Below, in pieces: positions 41,301 to 56,283 of a stretch of DNA of 64,000 nt. The stretch lies in assembly GCA_047495785.1 (NCBI GenBank), contig JBLDXI010000033.1, positions 1,798,001 through 1,862,000 on the forward strand, read 5' to 3'. Made by a program: the position numbers and the translations under genes. The notes beneath the pieces were generated by a model. That model had not been told where the DNA came from and made no database searches. It saw only the letters and a program-made list of their open reading frames with translations. This DNA comes from Lepidodermella squamata. Its lineage: Eukaryota; Gastrotricha. The first letter of the stretch is position 1. Each line of letters starts with the position of its first letter.

Positions 41301-42383
41301 TGATTCGAGGGAGCTCCTGGAAATTTCGGCTAAGAATCAGTTACTCCAGATTGATGGACAGCTATACGAACAAGTGGATGGTGTGGTGATGGGATCCCCG
41401 TTAGGTCCACTTCTAGCGACTGTTTTCATGAGTCATCTTGAAGAAATTCTCTCAGAACACGACGAAATACCAAGAAACTATCGGAGATATATGTTGATGA
41501 CACCTTTTGTATCATGCCTTCGAGACAAGCAGCGGAAACATTCAATTCGATACTAAATGATCTTCATCCGGCACTCAAATTCACAATGGAAACTGAATAT
41601 GAACATGGAATAGCGTTCTGTGGAATAGCCATCAAGAAAGGCGAATCGGACAAGCTGGATACTAGCGTCTACAAGAAACCGAGTGATACGGTCTACTTCT
41701 TCATTTCCATTCACACGCCGATCCGAAATATAAACATAGCCTTCAACAACAATGCTTAATAGGGCATATACCGTCTCTCTTCTAATTGGAACTACGTGGA
41801 AGTCTCTCGTCTTAGGAAAAATTTCTCGATCTCAAGTACCCTAAGTATCAATTTGAAAACGCAGTTGCGAAATATTTGGATAAAAAACTAACGCCAACAA
41901 CTATTGAACCAGAAACTAGAAAAGCTCAAGCGATTAAGATAGTTATTCCTTATGTCGACGAAGCGTCATCCCATTCCGTAATAAATAAATAAATAAATAA
42001 ATAAAGTCAATTCCGAAATCCAGCCCATCTTTAAAAGTAGGAAAATTATCGAACGATTTGGAGCGAAAGAACCCAAGCTGCCACTTATCAATACTCAATG
42101 CGTGGTGTACGAATACAAATGTGGCCAGTGCGAAGCTGGCTATGTCGGTATGACGACACGGCATCTGCACCAGCGCGTTGATGAGCATAAGAAAAGCAAG
42201 GTTGGAACCCATCACCAAGCCTATGCACACGATGTGGAACAAATCGATTCCTTTTTTAAAGTAGTTGATAAATTTAACTTCAAGTTCGACTGCCTGGTAC
42301 AAGAAATGCTGGTAATCAAAGAAAAGAAGCCCTCTATCAATACTCGAAAAGATTCGATTCGCGCTAAGCTATTTACTGGTTAA
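41301..42383 (+). mobile_element. Decayed Penelope-like retroelement
   Basis: Left part: reverse-transcriptase palm remnants, DGVVMGSPLGPLLATVFMSHLEE, then a frameshifted YVDD-type motif near 41490, then KFTMETEYEHGIAFCGI and DTSVYKKPSDT. Right part (42102-42383): an intact GIY-YIG endonuclease module, VYEYKCGQCEAGYVGMTTRHL...RVDEHK, ending KKPSINTRKDSI. RT followed by C-terminal GIY-YIG is the Penelope-like arrangement. The N-terminus is missing and several stops and shifts break the frame. A short (AAAT)n run at 41980-42005 interrupts the linker. Not functional. Confidence 0.85.
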
Positions 42384-42684
42384 AAAATCTACCCTAATTC
42401 GTAAATGTTATTGACGATTGGGGCAAAAAGTGTTGCATGGCGCGGAGGCGAACTTTGACCCTGCTGATTTGGTAGCCATCATCTTAAACGTCATAACTGA
42501 AACAGAACTCTCGGATGAGTCATAGGAAACCTTGAATACGCAACATCTCTTGTTTTACTGTCTTGAGAAATAACTGGATAAATCAAGCAAGACTATCGCA
42601 ACGAATGGTATCACAATTTTTCTCAAGCAAAGTTCTTTAGCATTGCGCATTAGTGCTCATCTTCTCTTTGGATGTGGCTTTCAT

Positions 42685-44034
42685 TTAGGCGGTCTTGACG
42701 GTGACGGGCTTGACGGCGTTGGCGTGGCAGTTGACGCCGTTGATGCCGCCGAAGGCCTGGACGGCGGCGTTGAAGCCTCCGAAGGCGGGCAGCTTGTTGT
42801 ACAGCTCGGACATGGTCGGGCACTTGGCGATCTCCTCGGTGGTCATCTTCGGCAGCTGGCACTCGACGACGAGGTGGCCCTCCTGGGTCAGGCACGACTT
42901 GAGCTCAACCTTGGTCAGGTCGATCTTGGCAAGGGTCTAGAATGATGGAATTAACATTTAAATAAGTGATGACTGAAGGTTCAATGATTTACTAACCTCG
43001 GGCAGGACGAACTTGCGCGAGTACTTGCGGGCGACGGTGTGCTCCTTGCCGTCCTTGGCCTCGTGGGCAGCCTCGACGACGACGGCGCGCTCGGCCTTGT
43101 TCAGGGTGACGGTGACTTCCTCAGGCTTGAAGCCCTTGAGCTCGAAGGCGAGGTACAGCTGGCGGTTGCCCTCGACGTCGATCATGCGGATCGGGTTGGT
43201 CAGGGTGTAGAGCTCGACCTCGGAGGACGGGCGGAAGGCGATGTTGTACAGCTTGTTGTCAGCCGACAGGGTGTTCGACCAGGTGTTGGCACCGAAAGAG
43301 CCGAAGGTGGTCGGGTAGTTGATGCCACCGAAGCGCTCGAACGAGCCGGTCCAGTTGTTGGCGCGGCGGGCAGCGTTCCAGGTGTTGGGGGCAGCACCGA
43401 AGCGCGACTCGGCGACGCGGGCGGCGATGACGTAGCACTGCTTGGCGCAGACGTCGGCGAAGAGCTCGGCGCCGATGCGGGCGGCGAACTCGGCGGTGTA
43501 GATGGCACCCAGGCGCTGGGCGATGATGGCACCCAGTTCGGCGCCGTGCTCGGCTCCGAAGGTGTAGCACCAGCGAGCGCACTGCTCGACCGGCCAGCCG
43601 TTGACGAGCTTGACGGCGAGCTCGGCACCCAGCTTGGCGCACATCTCGGCTCCCCACTGGGCGCCGATGCGGACGGCCACCTCCTGGCCGACGAAGGTGT
43701 TGAGGCGGGCGGCGACGATGGCGGCCAGCTGGGCACCGCACTCGGCACCGAAGACGCGGCCGGTCTCGGCTCCGCACTCGATCGGCGAGGCAGCAGCGCC
43801 AGCGAACAGGGCGGCGTTGTTGTAGGCGATCGGGGACGAGGCGAAGGCGTTGACGTTGTGGATGCCAGCGGCGGCGAACGGGGTCGGGACGGCGGCGTTG
43901 AGGAGGCTGCGCTCAACAGACGACGGCGAGTAGATGTCGACCTTGTTGCGGAGCAGGCTCTCGACGTTGATCGGGCTGGTGTATCCAGCAGCAGCGGCGA
44001 AGGTCGAGGGGATCGAGGTGTAAGAGCAGGCCAT
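42685..44034 (-). CDS. Small heat-shock protein with duplicated Gly-Ala-Glu region
   Basis: 429 residues from exons 42997-44034 and 42685-42936. The alpha-crystallin domain lies at about 280-378: NPIRMIDVEGNRQLYLAFELKGF, PEEVTVTLNK, then KYSRKFVLPE joined by splicing to TLAKIDLTKVELKSCLTQEGHLVVECQLPK. This marks an ATP-independent holdase chaperone. It is about twice the usual size. The N-terminal extension (about 92-210) contains two tandem copies of a 60-odd-residue helical unit (FGAECGAQLAAIVAARL and FGAEHGAELGAIIAQRL start the two copies). An Asn/Thr/Trp-rich linker follows, and the C-terminus has no IxI motif that I can see. Codon bias is strong and GC-rich, suggesting very high expression. 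TATAAA occurs at about 44145-44150 on the minus strand. Confidence 0.85.
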
Positions 44035-44460
44035 TTTGAAGTTAGAGGATGATCAAAACACGAACGAAAATGAAAGCGAGAAGATTGCTATGAGCTTTAA
44101 ATTGCAAAAGCAGGTGATGATTAAATCGAGAAAATAAATCGCAATTTATAGGCCCTGTGCCACGCGATCAAGGTTCACAAACACAGACCCTTATCGGCTC
44201 GTGCTTTTAGATCACACGCGACTCAAATACCTTGTGAGGCACGAGAACATTTGAACGACTTCATCGTTTTTTCATGATTTTTTATGGCGCTCAGTTACTG
44301 CATTTAATTAAGGAATTCTTCCCGGTGTTGAGGGCAGAACCGAGAATTCTGCCCGCTGAAAATGCCCGAGGGCGTAGCGGAGCGCAGCGAAGCGAAGCCC
44401 GAGGGTATTTTCAAGGGCTGAATTCGAGGTTTTGCCCGAGACACAAGGGAAGAGTTCCTG

Positions 44461-45637
44461 TTCCTTCCCAGTTGGTTATTTTCGTTAATCCGACACTCGG
44501 ACGAGTGAAAATGGGGAATGGTGTATAGTGCGTATGAAAGATGACCGTTGTTAATAACGAAAATAAGAAATCCAGCTTAAAATTTGTAGCAAATTTTTTT
44601 TTTGAATTTTTTTTGTTCGTTGTTCATTTCCTTGTTTTATTATCAATTGAATATTGCGAATTTCCGTCGAATTTTCAATGGAGATCACTTTTGATATTGG
44701 CGACCTGGGCCTCGGTGCTCTCGCTGACGGCTCCGTGGAAGTGAAACAGCGCGAAGAATCCGATCCAATTCGACTTCTCGAACGAGAACTTGATGCTGAT
44801 ATCGAAGAAGAAGAATCCGATGAAGAGGGTGATACGTCGGAGTTCATTCAAGAAGTCGAAAATTTCGTGGCTGGTTTTGAAGCAAACGGCACAGCTCAGA
44901 AAACCAAGCAGCACTGGAGCCGATTTGTCGCATTTGTCGAGCAGCGATTCCACATTTCGGAGCAACTATTAGTTGAACTTACGGTCAAGGATATGGATCT
45001 CTATGTCGCTCTTTTTCTCAAGCAGTTGACGAAGACTGATGGTAGCGCGATGGAGCCGACAACGATTCGAGGCATTTATTCCTCCATCATTCGCCATCTC
45101 CGCGATGTGACGAAGTATCAGCGACAAACTGGCTGTCGGTTTCGGTGATGGACAATCAGCTGCAGTTTCGGGTGTGTCTGCACAAGAGATCAAGCCAACC
45201 GAAGGATTGGTGGTGGCCGAGTCGCATTTCTCGCAAACGCTGCTGCTTCGAAACGTCGAAAATGACCCGCGCGATGAGCCACCCGTAAAGCAAGCTAAAC
45301 CCATGCCGATCTTCAATTTCTCGAATTGCTCCGTCGTTATTAACAATTAGTCCGGCCCAAACACTTGTTTTAAAGTTTAAACATTCTAATAAAGGTTATT
45401 CACTTGTTCACTCGTTTGGTCAGAGTCTGAAGGTTGTAGTAAAGGGACTGGGAACGGAAATTGAAGTTGTGCAACATTATTTCAGGTGAGAGGTTTTCCC
45501 GAATTTTCGAGAGCATTAATTGATTTTCGAAAATAAAAAATCCACCCTAATCGTTTGAGCGGGCAGAAACAGCGGGCAGAAACATCGGGCAGAATCACTT
45601 TTTCCGTCTAGGCAAAAAATAACCAACTGGGCAGGAA
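44461..45637 (+). mobile_element. Crypton-like element, internally deleted
   Basis: Bounded by 22-bp inverted repeats at 44461-44482 and 45616-45637 with one mismatch (core CCCAGTTGGTTATTTT). ORF 44678-45148 encodes an acidic start (EEEESDEEGDTSEF), then a tyrosine-recombinase N-terminal domain of the Crypton/DUF3504 type (KTKQHWSRFVAFVEQRF...EPTTIRGIYSSIIRHLRDV). It stops at 45148. A second open stretch in another frame continues to 45350 and ends MPIFNFSNCSVVINN, a tail like those of Crypton-type proteins. The catalytic domain between is absent. Outside the left repeat, an imperfect hairpin (about 44343-44426) and GGGCAGAA motifs recur on both flanks. Confidence 0.7.
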
Positions 45638-45798
45638 ATCTATTTTCTTCTGGGATCAAGAGATCAAAAATTGTGAAAAAATTGTATAAAGACTCGCACT
45701 TTAGTTCAGCGTTACAAATTTACTTTCAACTTTACGACTTTGAAATAAATTATCATTGAAGAATACCAATTTTCGATGCCTTTCAATCAAAAGAGTTT

Positions 45799-46365
45799 TT
45801 ATTTAGAAGGAGCAGCACCGGTCTCGACGGCAACAGAGTAGGAGAAGTTGTTGGAGGCCGAGTAGCTGCCGCTCTTGTGGCCCTTGCGACCCTTGCCGTG
45901 CTTGCCACCCTTCTTTCCACCGAACTTCTTGCCGCCGTGGCGCTTGCCACCCTTCTTGTTGTAGCCGCCGAAGGAGCCCGATCGCGAGTACGAGCCGGAC
46001 ATGGATCCGCGCTTGTGCACGCGCATGAACTTCTTGGTGGAGACCTTGCGGGTGTGCTTGTTCGTGCGGGCCGACACCGACGCGGACACGGACTTGGAGA
46101 ACGAGGCACGGCGGTGCTTGCGTCCAGCGACGAACGCCTTCTTAGCCGGGCGCTTCTTCATAGCGTGCTTTTTCGGCTGTCGGTTGTACGACACGCTGAT
46201 GGAGACGCTCTTCGAAACACTTTTGCCCTTATTACCGCGGCCAGCCTCAGCTTCGGAGAAAGCTAAAAGAATGAAAATGTGTTTGATTATTGGATCAGGC
46301 TATGATTTTTAAGATTAACCGAGGGCCAAAAGAACGAGAGCAGCCAAAGCGAAAACAGCGCGCAT
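45799..46365 (-). CDS. Secreted Lys/Gly/Ser-rich basic protein, copy B
   Basis: Exons 46320-46365 and 45799-46262 (57-bp intron) give 169 residues. The signal peptide is MRAVFALAALVLLALA and the mature chain starts FSEAEAGRGNKGKSVSK. It is nearly identical to copy A in the centre (YNRQPKKHAMKKRP, HRRASFSKSVSASVSARTNK, KKFMRVHKRGSMSGSYS). It has one KSVS unit fewer, fewer GGKKF units with a GKRHGG variant, and ends GAAPSK. Intron position and phase, and the TATA region, are shared with copy A, so it arose by DNA-level duplication. Here it is a free-standing gene. Function unknown. Confidence 0.85.
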
Positions 46366-46449
46366 CTTTTTGTTGAATTGAGAATAGAGGAATAGATAAG
46401 AGCTCAAATATAACTGAATAGTTGTTAGATCTCCACAATTTCGCCGAGA

Positions 46450-46456
46450 TTATATA
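46450..46456 (-). promoter_or_regulatory. TATA box of secreted gene B
   Basis: TATATAA on the minus strand inside GTATATAATCTCG, 85 bases upstream of the ATG at 46365; same sequence and spacing as in copy A. Confidence 0.7.
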
Positions 46457-47857
46457 CCAAGAAAGCAATTAATTGACGCGTTGCAAAGAAATGAATTCAA
46501 CGCCGCTGGCGAACTGCTAATTGGATATCCCAACTCAAAGTCATATGACTATGACTAATTTGTTTGAATTTCAATCATCTTAATCAAATGTGCTTTGTTC
46601 CTTGTTCTGTATATAGCCAATTTCCTCCTGCTCAGCTTCGATACGGTAGGAGGCCCTTTAATAATTGATTATTGGTGTGTCCTTCCGAGTTCGGGGCGCT
46701 AATGCACCCATCTTCGAACGCGTATTCCAGACAGCCTTTTGCACAAGAGGGTCGAAAAATTCGGCAATATCGCATTTTATTTCATAATGTTAATATATAT
46801 ATATATATGTATATCAATATAATCATATAATTTGAATAACTCGTTGTTGTAACAGGTAATTGATTGCAATTGATCTCGACGCGATTACGCATCCAAGCCG
46901 ATATCAATGGAAAAAACGCACAGTCATGATTTTAACAATAAGAAGACTATGTTGAACGTTTCAGACATTAACAATCTTCGCGTTTGTTTCAAATTTTCGG
47001 TAATACAGGTGCATATCCAGATGATAATAATATGCATGTCATTTTTTGGAGATTTTTCGAGAAATATTATATACGATATGATGAGTAGCGAATGGCAACA
47101 ATACACGTTTCATGATAATAACATCGAGATAATGATAATACCTATATGCGACAACTTTTCATCGTCCAGATTTTGAGATGAGAATAAGCGACAAACCGAG
47201 CGAGGACCAGGTCGTCGCAGAAAGTACATGAAAGTTTCGGTGTGCGTTGTGCGTGTGTCGAAAATGTATACAAGAGTGCGAGCTATTCGTCCATAATTAT
47301 TATTACCGTCCAACCAACCGCAATCATTTCGCTACAATTATCATCGAATAATTTAGCAATAAATATTATAGTAACAACAAAGATCGCTGCGATGTTGACT
47401 TCGTTCTCATTGAATAGAAGACCTTTTATGTTCAAATTAATTAATCATTCTTTTTCGAAATCAAATTCAAATGTAATGAACTGAAATGTTTATCACAACG
47501 CATCGCGCGTTTCTCAAAAAATGCGAAACAATAGGCGCGCGGTTTTTTGCTCACTTCGGTGTTTGTTTTTTTGCAAGAAAAAGAACGAAAAATTGTCAAC
47601 TCAAGCTCTAGTTTAGTTTTGTAATAACTCTTCATCTTCCAATGCTTCCAAAAACATCGCGGGACTAGTTCAATTGTTTTGCCTTCCATCTCTCACCAAA
47701 ATAGTACAGGTAAAATTATGAAGGAGGTTAAATAATTAGTAATTAATAGGAGTAATTAATATATAATGATAATGCACATGCTGGTATATATGATTGATTA
47801 TTGATTGTTATGTTTTTTTGACAAGTCACTTTGTTTTGTACCAGCCCCGTGTTTCTA
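46457..47857. other. Intergenic region downstream of ELAV
   Basis: About 1.4 kb, AT-rich, with a (TA)n run at about 46795-46810. No supportable gene; the ORFs are short and overlap in several frames. The right part is probably the long AU-rich 3' UTR of the ELAV gene. Confidence 0.4.
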
Positions 47858-51133
<3,276 letters not shown>

Positions 51134-52263
51134 ATTTTGATGAATTTTCGGTTTGGCTACTTGAGATAGTAGTAGGTCGATGTAGATCGATGATAACAAC
51201 AAAACGACGAACGAACGAGAGATATAACGAGAACGAAGGAAATAAAATTTAAACAAAAAATTCTAGAAAATTCAATTAATTTAATAAAATGCTCAAAATA
51301 TCCCAGGTCCCAACCGAAATTGAACAATCAGGCGCAATAAACGTTTGACAACTGGAATAAAGCACCGGCTTAGATAGAGCTTGCGAGCGGAAAATCGCGA
51401 TAATATTCGATGCGCGCGCTTGAGCGACAACACCTCAGGTTTTAACATGCGCGATCGAAGGTCGCGAGTTAATAATTAATGGCCAACGACGTCGACGAAC
51501 TGAATATGAAGAAATAATAATAATAATAATTTGCGTCGAAAAATGTAAGAATAAAGAGTTGGAAATATTGCGCGCTGCTATACTATATAGGTATCGGGCA
51601 GTGTTATATATTATAGTATTATAAGTAGTAATACGTTGTGTTTAGAAGGTGTATTAATAAGCAGGCATTGGAGTCGTCGTCGGCCGATTTGTTGCATTAT
51701 TGATAAGGCTTACAGCGCTTCCGGGTGGAGCACCAATGCGAGCGAAAAAGGCCCCGTGCGAAAAATCAATCGATTTACCGCGAGCGGGCATTGTCGCGCG
51801 CAAAAGCGCGGCGGAATACTAAAACACTACACTACACATAAAATAGGTCGAGTTTTATACACTTGGAATAGAACTTTACAAGGCAGCGAGCGGGCACAGG
51901 CGCCTCTCGCGACAAATGAAGGAATTGCGTGTGAAGAGGCTATACACTTCATATCGAGGCTTATTACTTATTACTTAGCCTCCTCCCATCTATCACTCCA
52001 TCATCATCATCACAATCATCATCTACCGGCGTGCGAATAATAACAACAATCGCCATAATAATAACAATATATATAGGTAGGGAGTGAGCGTACACCGCCT
52101 GCTGTTGCGTGGCGATGCACCTCCAATTTTAGGAAAATAAAAGTGCCTGACTGCTCAAGGCAGGAAGGGGCTGTATAATAGGCGACAACACCGCATCGCC
52201 CCGGAAGAAACAAAAGGTGAGACCGTGCGCCGTTCGACTACTCGAACGGTGATGAACTGCCGG

Positions 52264-52286
52264 CGAGTGAGTGAGTGAGTGAGTGA
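52264..52286. repeat. (GAGT)n microsatellite
   Basis: GAGTGAGTGAGTGAGTGAG, about five units, upstream of ELAV. Confidence 0.8.
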
Positions 52287-55180
52287 AATTTTGAACGTTA
52301 GGCTTAATTAAAAATAGATGACGGTGGTGAATGGGACATGATGAAGAGTCCAGTGCAGAGCAGTAAGAAAAGACAGTATAGGGGGAAAGCGCACGTTCGC
52401 GCGTGTTTGCGTGCGCGCGCCCGTAGGCTAGCGATGACCCAGTCGCGCTGTGACACGCCGCACCGAGCACGTAGGCACCCCGGCAAACAGGTGGGAAGAG
52501 GCGCACGCGGCCGCGCCATGTTAAAATAACAACAATAAATAAGTAATTTTCTAACCGTCGGTTGGTGGCGCGGGCCGAATTAGATGATAACACAACAAAT
52601 CGCCGATCAAAGCAGCGGAAGGCTGGCCATCATCGACAGAATTGAAAATTGCTTACTCAAAATAAATTGCCGACAAAGAAGTGTACGCCAAACACACGCG
52701 TGTTCATTAAAATTAATTTCAGGTGCGAGTGGCAATAAACGCGGCTCCAAGACGGCGCTTTTAATCGTGAGAAAAACAAAAATACTCGTAAATAGCTAAC
52801 AAGTCGCAAATTGCTAATTGAATAAGTGACGAGGACGCCTATAATTCTCTGAGCCTCTCAGTATTTCTAGCCTTAAACCTTGATGGTAAAGCGAAAGAAA
52901 ATGATGAAGCTATCTTGGCCTGCGATTCCCTAAATCACGATGAAAAATATCGAGCGTACATCTGCAAGAACCCAGTTTACCACCTTACGGGTCCCAGGCC
53001 TAATTGTCGAGAGATAAGGCGAATTTGCTCGTGTGGAGATTGAAAAAAGCATCTGAATTTAGAGAAAGATATAATTTTAAGAAAGAGAAAAATGTTTGTC
53101 TCATTTCTCTGAAATAAAATATTTTTCAAAGGCCATAAATTCAGCTAAAATCTATAGGGACATGAGCCAGGGTGTTGGAATTAATCCCTGAATTAATTAG
53201 ATTTTTCCGAAATTAAGTTTTTGTAAAGCAAATTTCCAGCCTACAATCCGTTGAATAACGAAAAATAAGTCCAATGGCTAGGTTCGGCTCTTTATCTGTA
53301 TAAACTAAAAAAAATGGCGCGAATGAGGCCGAACGAGTGGTGTCTAAACGCATTAGATTGCTGATAACAAAAAATTGTTAAATAATCGGTGCCATAAAAA
53401 GAGACGGACCATCTTCATCGACACTAATCGAATTAGAGCAGGCGTAAAGAGGCTATCTATTGCCTGCATGTACGAAGCGCGTGGAATCAGCATGCGCTAT
53501 CAACACGGCGGTTCCGCTTGAATATTGGGGCGCCGTGGTGGCGGGTTATAAAATAATATAAAATAGATGATCTTATAATCATAATAATAATCATTACTTG
53601 GCATTTCATATCGCTATAACGCAGCAGCTAGCGCGATTTTCTCACCTGTTTACCGGCTGCACGCGTGCATTCTTCAACGAGTTATCATCAGTGTATGCGG
53701 GCGAAAAGAATTAGCGAATATATAAGAAAAGAATGAAAATGAAAGAGTTTTAAGAAGCGCCCGCACGCTCGCCCATCTGCGAGATGCAGATATCGCTGCG
53801 CCGCGATTGTTTAAATAAATCAGCACCCGTGTTCCAGCATCAGTTTGTTTTGACTATGGCCCGGCTTTACGGCCCAGGCAAATCACGACCCGACTAATAT
53901 ACCTCTATAGTTCGCAATAAATAAAAATCTATAACCCTGGCCGTGTTGAACTCGATATTAATAATGCTAATAATTATCAGCTCTATAGATAACGTGTTTG
54001 GTGCGTTAAGTAAGCAACAGCTAAGGCAATATTAGTTTTTTCGGCCAACCCAAAACCGGGTGTTAATTGTCCGAGCCGGTGCAGCGGCCACAGAAAAAAT
54101 GAGAGAGGCCTCAAATAAAAACGAGACGCCGCGCAGTATTATTAGTAGTGTAGTAGCAACACAACCCCGGGCGGTGGCGAATAATTATACCTCGGCATAG
54201 AAATGAAACGAAACACAACAAAATCAAACGTTTTTTCGCTTCAAAGTGTAAGAAGCACCCTTGTCACTTTGAAGAGCGACTATTAGCGGAATGACGATAG
54301 CTTGTCGAAGCATGCCGGCGTCTTGTCGTAAAACTGTATTAGCTATAATCGATTTCGAGAGATATGAAGATGCGAAATTCCACCATCTTGCCACTTAGCA
54401 AAAATGGCGCCGGCTCCCCCCTCGCCACTCCCCACCACCGAAAGATGATTCGAGTCGGTTTTTATATTTTATTATTATTATTTGTATTGCCATTTTGGAA
54501 GGAGGCGCAAACTATATATATATGATTAGCCTGCTGCTGTATCTCCGGTCCTAATAATAGTAGTACTAATGACAGGCGCGGAAGAAGCTTGGCCCGACAA
54601 ATCATCGCGCCAATACACAAAACACATATCTCTTCTATCTGTGTCTCGCGGGCGACAATTTATTGATAGCTGCGGTTTAAATATGTGTTTATGACGGTTC
54701 CGCCCGGCTAAAATTTGACAAAACGCCTTCTGTTCATGGCGGCGCGCGCGCATCGCGTCGATATACGCCAAATCACTGGTGGTGAAATTTAATACAAGCT
54801 ACGATAATTTAATAGCTATAACGAAAATTGATGGCCATTTTAGGCAAATTGTCATCATTGCACATATCACCTCGGGGCAAGTGAATCGCGATTAAGATAA
54901 TGAAAAAGATAAATAATTTTCGATATGATGATGGGCAAGTATAACACATTTTTGACGCGTTCACGAGACGCGCCGATATAATGATGATGATGAATCATCG
55001 CGCGCATCCAAGTGCGGCGAATACAAGCAGCAGGTTCCGAACAAAGGATCGAAAAGACGGATATTGCAAAAGTGGAGCTTATTCACTATATTGAAGATGC
55101 GTTATGTGTTATTTAGGTGGGCGTGTTGATTATTTATTCGAATAATTAGTAACACCTTCACAGAGCGCCGGCTCCTTCTG

Positions 55181-55211
55181 GTGGTGGTAGTAGTAGTAGT
55201 AGTAGTATTAT
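55181..55211. repeat. (GGT)n/(AGT)n microsatellite
   Basis: Three GGT units run into about seven AGT units. Confidence 0.8.
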
Positions 55212-55854
55212 TGTGTTCACCTTGCCGTTTCGCGATCTGCTAGCAATTACTCGCGGATGAATAGCGTGATTAGTAGCGTGTATTATATAACAGACACAAT
55301 ATTATAATATTAAGGCGGTTTTACCGCGCCGCCGTAAACCTTTTCCTGATGATGCACCTGTAGGCGAAACCGCGCGGCCTTACTCACCTTGGGCGCGCGG
55401 CTGAACGGCGATAGGAAACATCTTTAACCATTTTGTTATTCTTCGACCTGCGGTTCAGCAACAACTGCGCCTTAAACGTGTACGTCGATTGGCGGGCAAA
55501 TGGCGGCACATTTGTACTTGCGTAATGATATGGCGTTTTCACTGTTCAGAACTTGATAAATGAAAGTTGAAGAAATTTATTCTCCCACATAAAAAGCTGT
55601 TATTGTGATTCGAGTAATAAAATGGAATGTCAAATAAGCCAAACAGGTGTTTTGCGAGTTCTGGAACTGTACTTTTATTATCCATTTTATACCGATTCTA
55701 TTTGGCACTTCGCTACTTCGTCCGAAGTCACTTTCCAGGTTAGCAAATTCGCTGTCGCAGTTAACTGAGTAATTGCAAAACATTGATTATGCGTCAACCG
55801 CTGTTCAAACAACTGCCTGGAGAAGCCTTAGACGCTTCATTTGTTTTTGGATTT

Positions 55855-56014
55855 TCGGGTGTGGCGCGAACGCCGATACCCAAGTGAAATATTTTGCACC
55901 CGACTCCGCCGATGAGGCAAAGCGCAAGGGTCAGCGCGCCGAAGTGCAATGGCACGCCTCGCCTTGGGGCGCCCGGCTTCATGAGCCCGGGTCATCCCAG
56001 TGCCAGGTAAGTTT
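55855..56014 (-). ncRNA. U1 snRNA, copy 1
   Basis: Minus strand, 160 bases. 5' end AAACTTACCTGGC (5' splice-site recognition intact). Stem-loop I carries the U1-70K-type loop CTCATGAAG, stem-loop II the U1A-binding ATTGCAC loop within CCATTGCACTTCGG. Then comes an AT-rich Sm-like region (AAAATATTTCACTTGG) and stem-loop IV GGCG-TTCG-CGCC. All parts stand in the right order and spacing. Confidence 0.92.
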
Positions 56015-56166
56015 AGTGGCAATAGCTTTAGACAACCGGTCCCATTCTAAGATAACGCACATGAGAGTGATTCACAACATTTGCATATTTACAAAAGCTT
56101 ATTGATAATGAATAAGCAGCATTCGTGCGTTTTTTCCTTTTTCCAGGGAAAAAACTTGCGACAGAT

Positions 56167-56237
56167 AGCAGAGCGCAGTTTCGATCTACAGACCTCTGGG
56201 TTATGGGCCCAGCGTGCTTCCACTGCGCCACTCTGCT
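56167..56237 (-). tRNA. Initiator tRNA-Met (CAU)
   Basis: Minus strand, 71 bases: 5' AGCAGAG (A1, as in eukaryotic initiators), D-arm GGCGCAGTGGAAGC, anticodon arm CTGGGCCCATAACCCAG with the three G-C pairs typical of initiators, T-loop GATCGAAAC with A54/A60-type bases, 3' CTCTGCT. No intron. It lies 153 bp upstream of U1 copy 1 (same strand). Confidence 0.93.
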
Positions 56238-56283
56238 TGTCTAGGCCAGTTGGTAATTCTAGAGAAGTCGATATCGATGATCG

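Larger units (their letters stand above)
51134..55852. other. Large gene-free region upstream of ELAV
   Basis: 4.7 kb with no credible ORF: unusual in this otherwise dense window. It contains simple repeats (GAGT at 52264-52286, AGT/GGT at 55181-55211), many short AT palindromes and CpG-containing patches (52380-52520, 55320-55410). It is probably the ELAV promoter, 5' UTR exons and enhancers. Nothing more specific seen. Confidence 0.5.

Noticed and set aside
43039-44052. Long plus-strand ORF (337 codons) opposite the small heat-shock protein
   Set aside because: Shadow of the GC-rich, codon-biased antisense gene; Gly/Asp/Val low-complexity reading with no domain.
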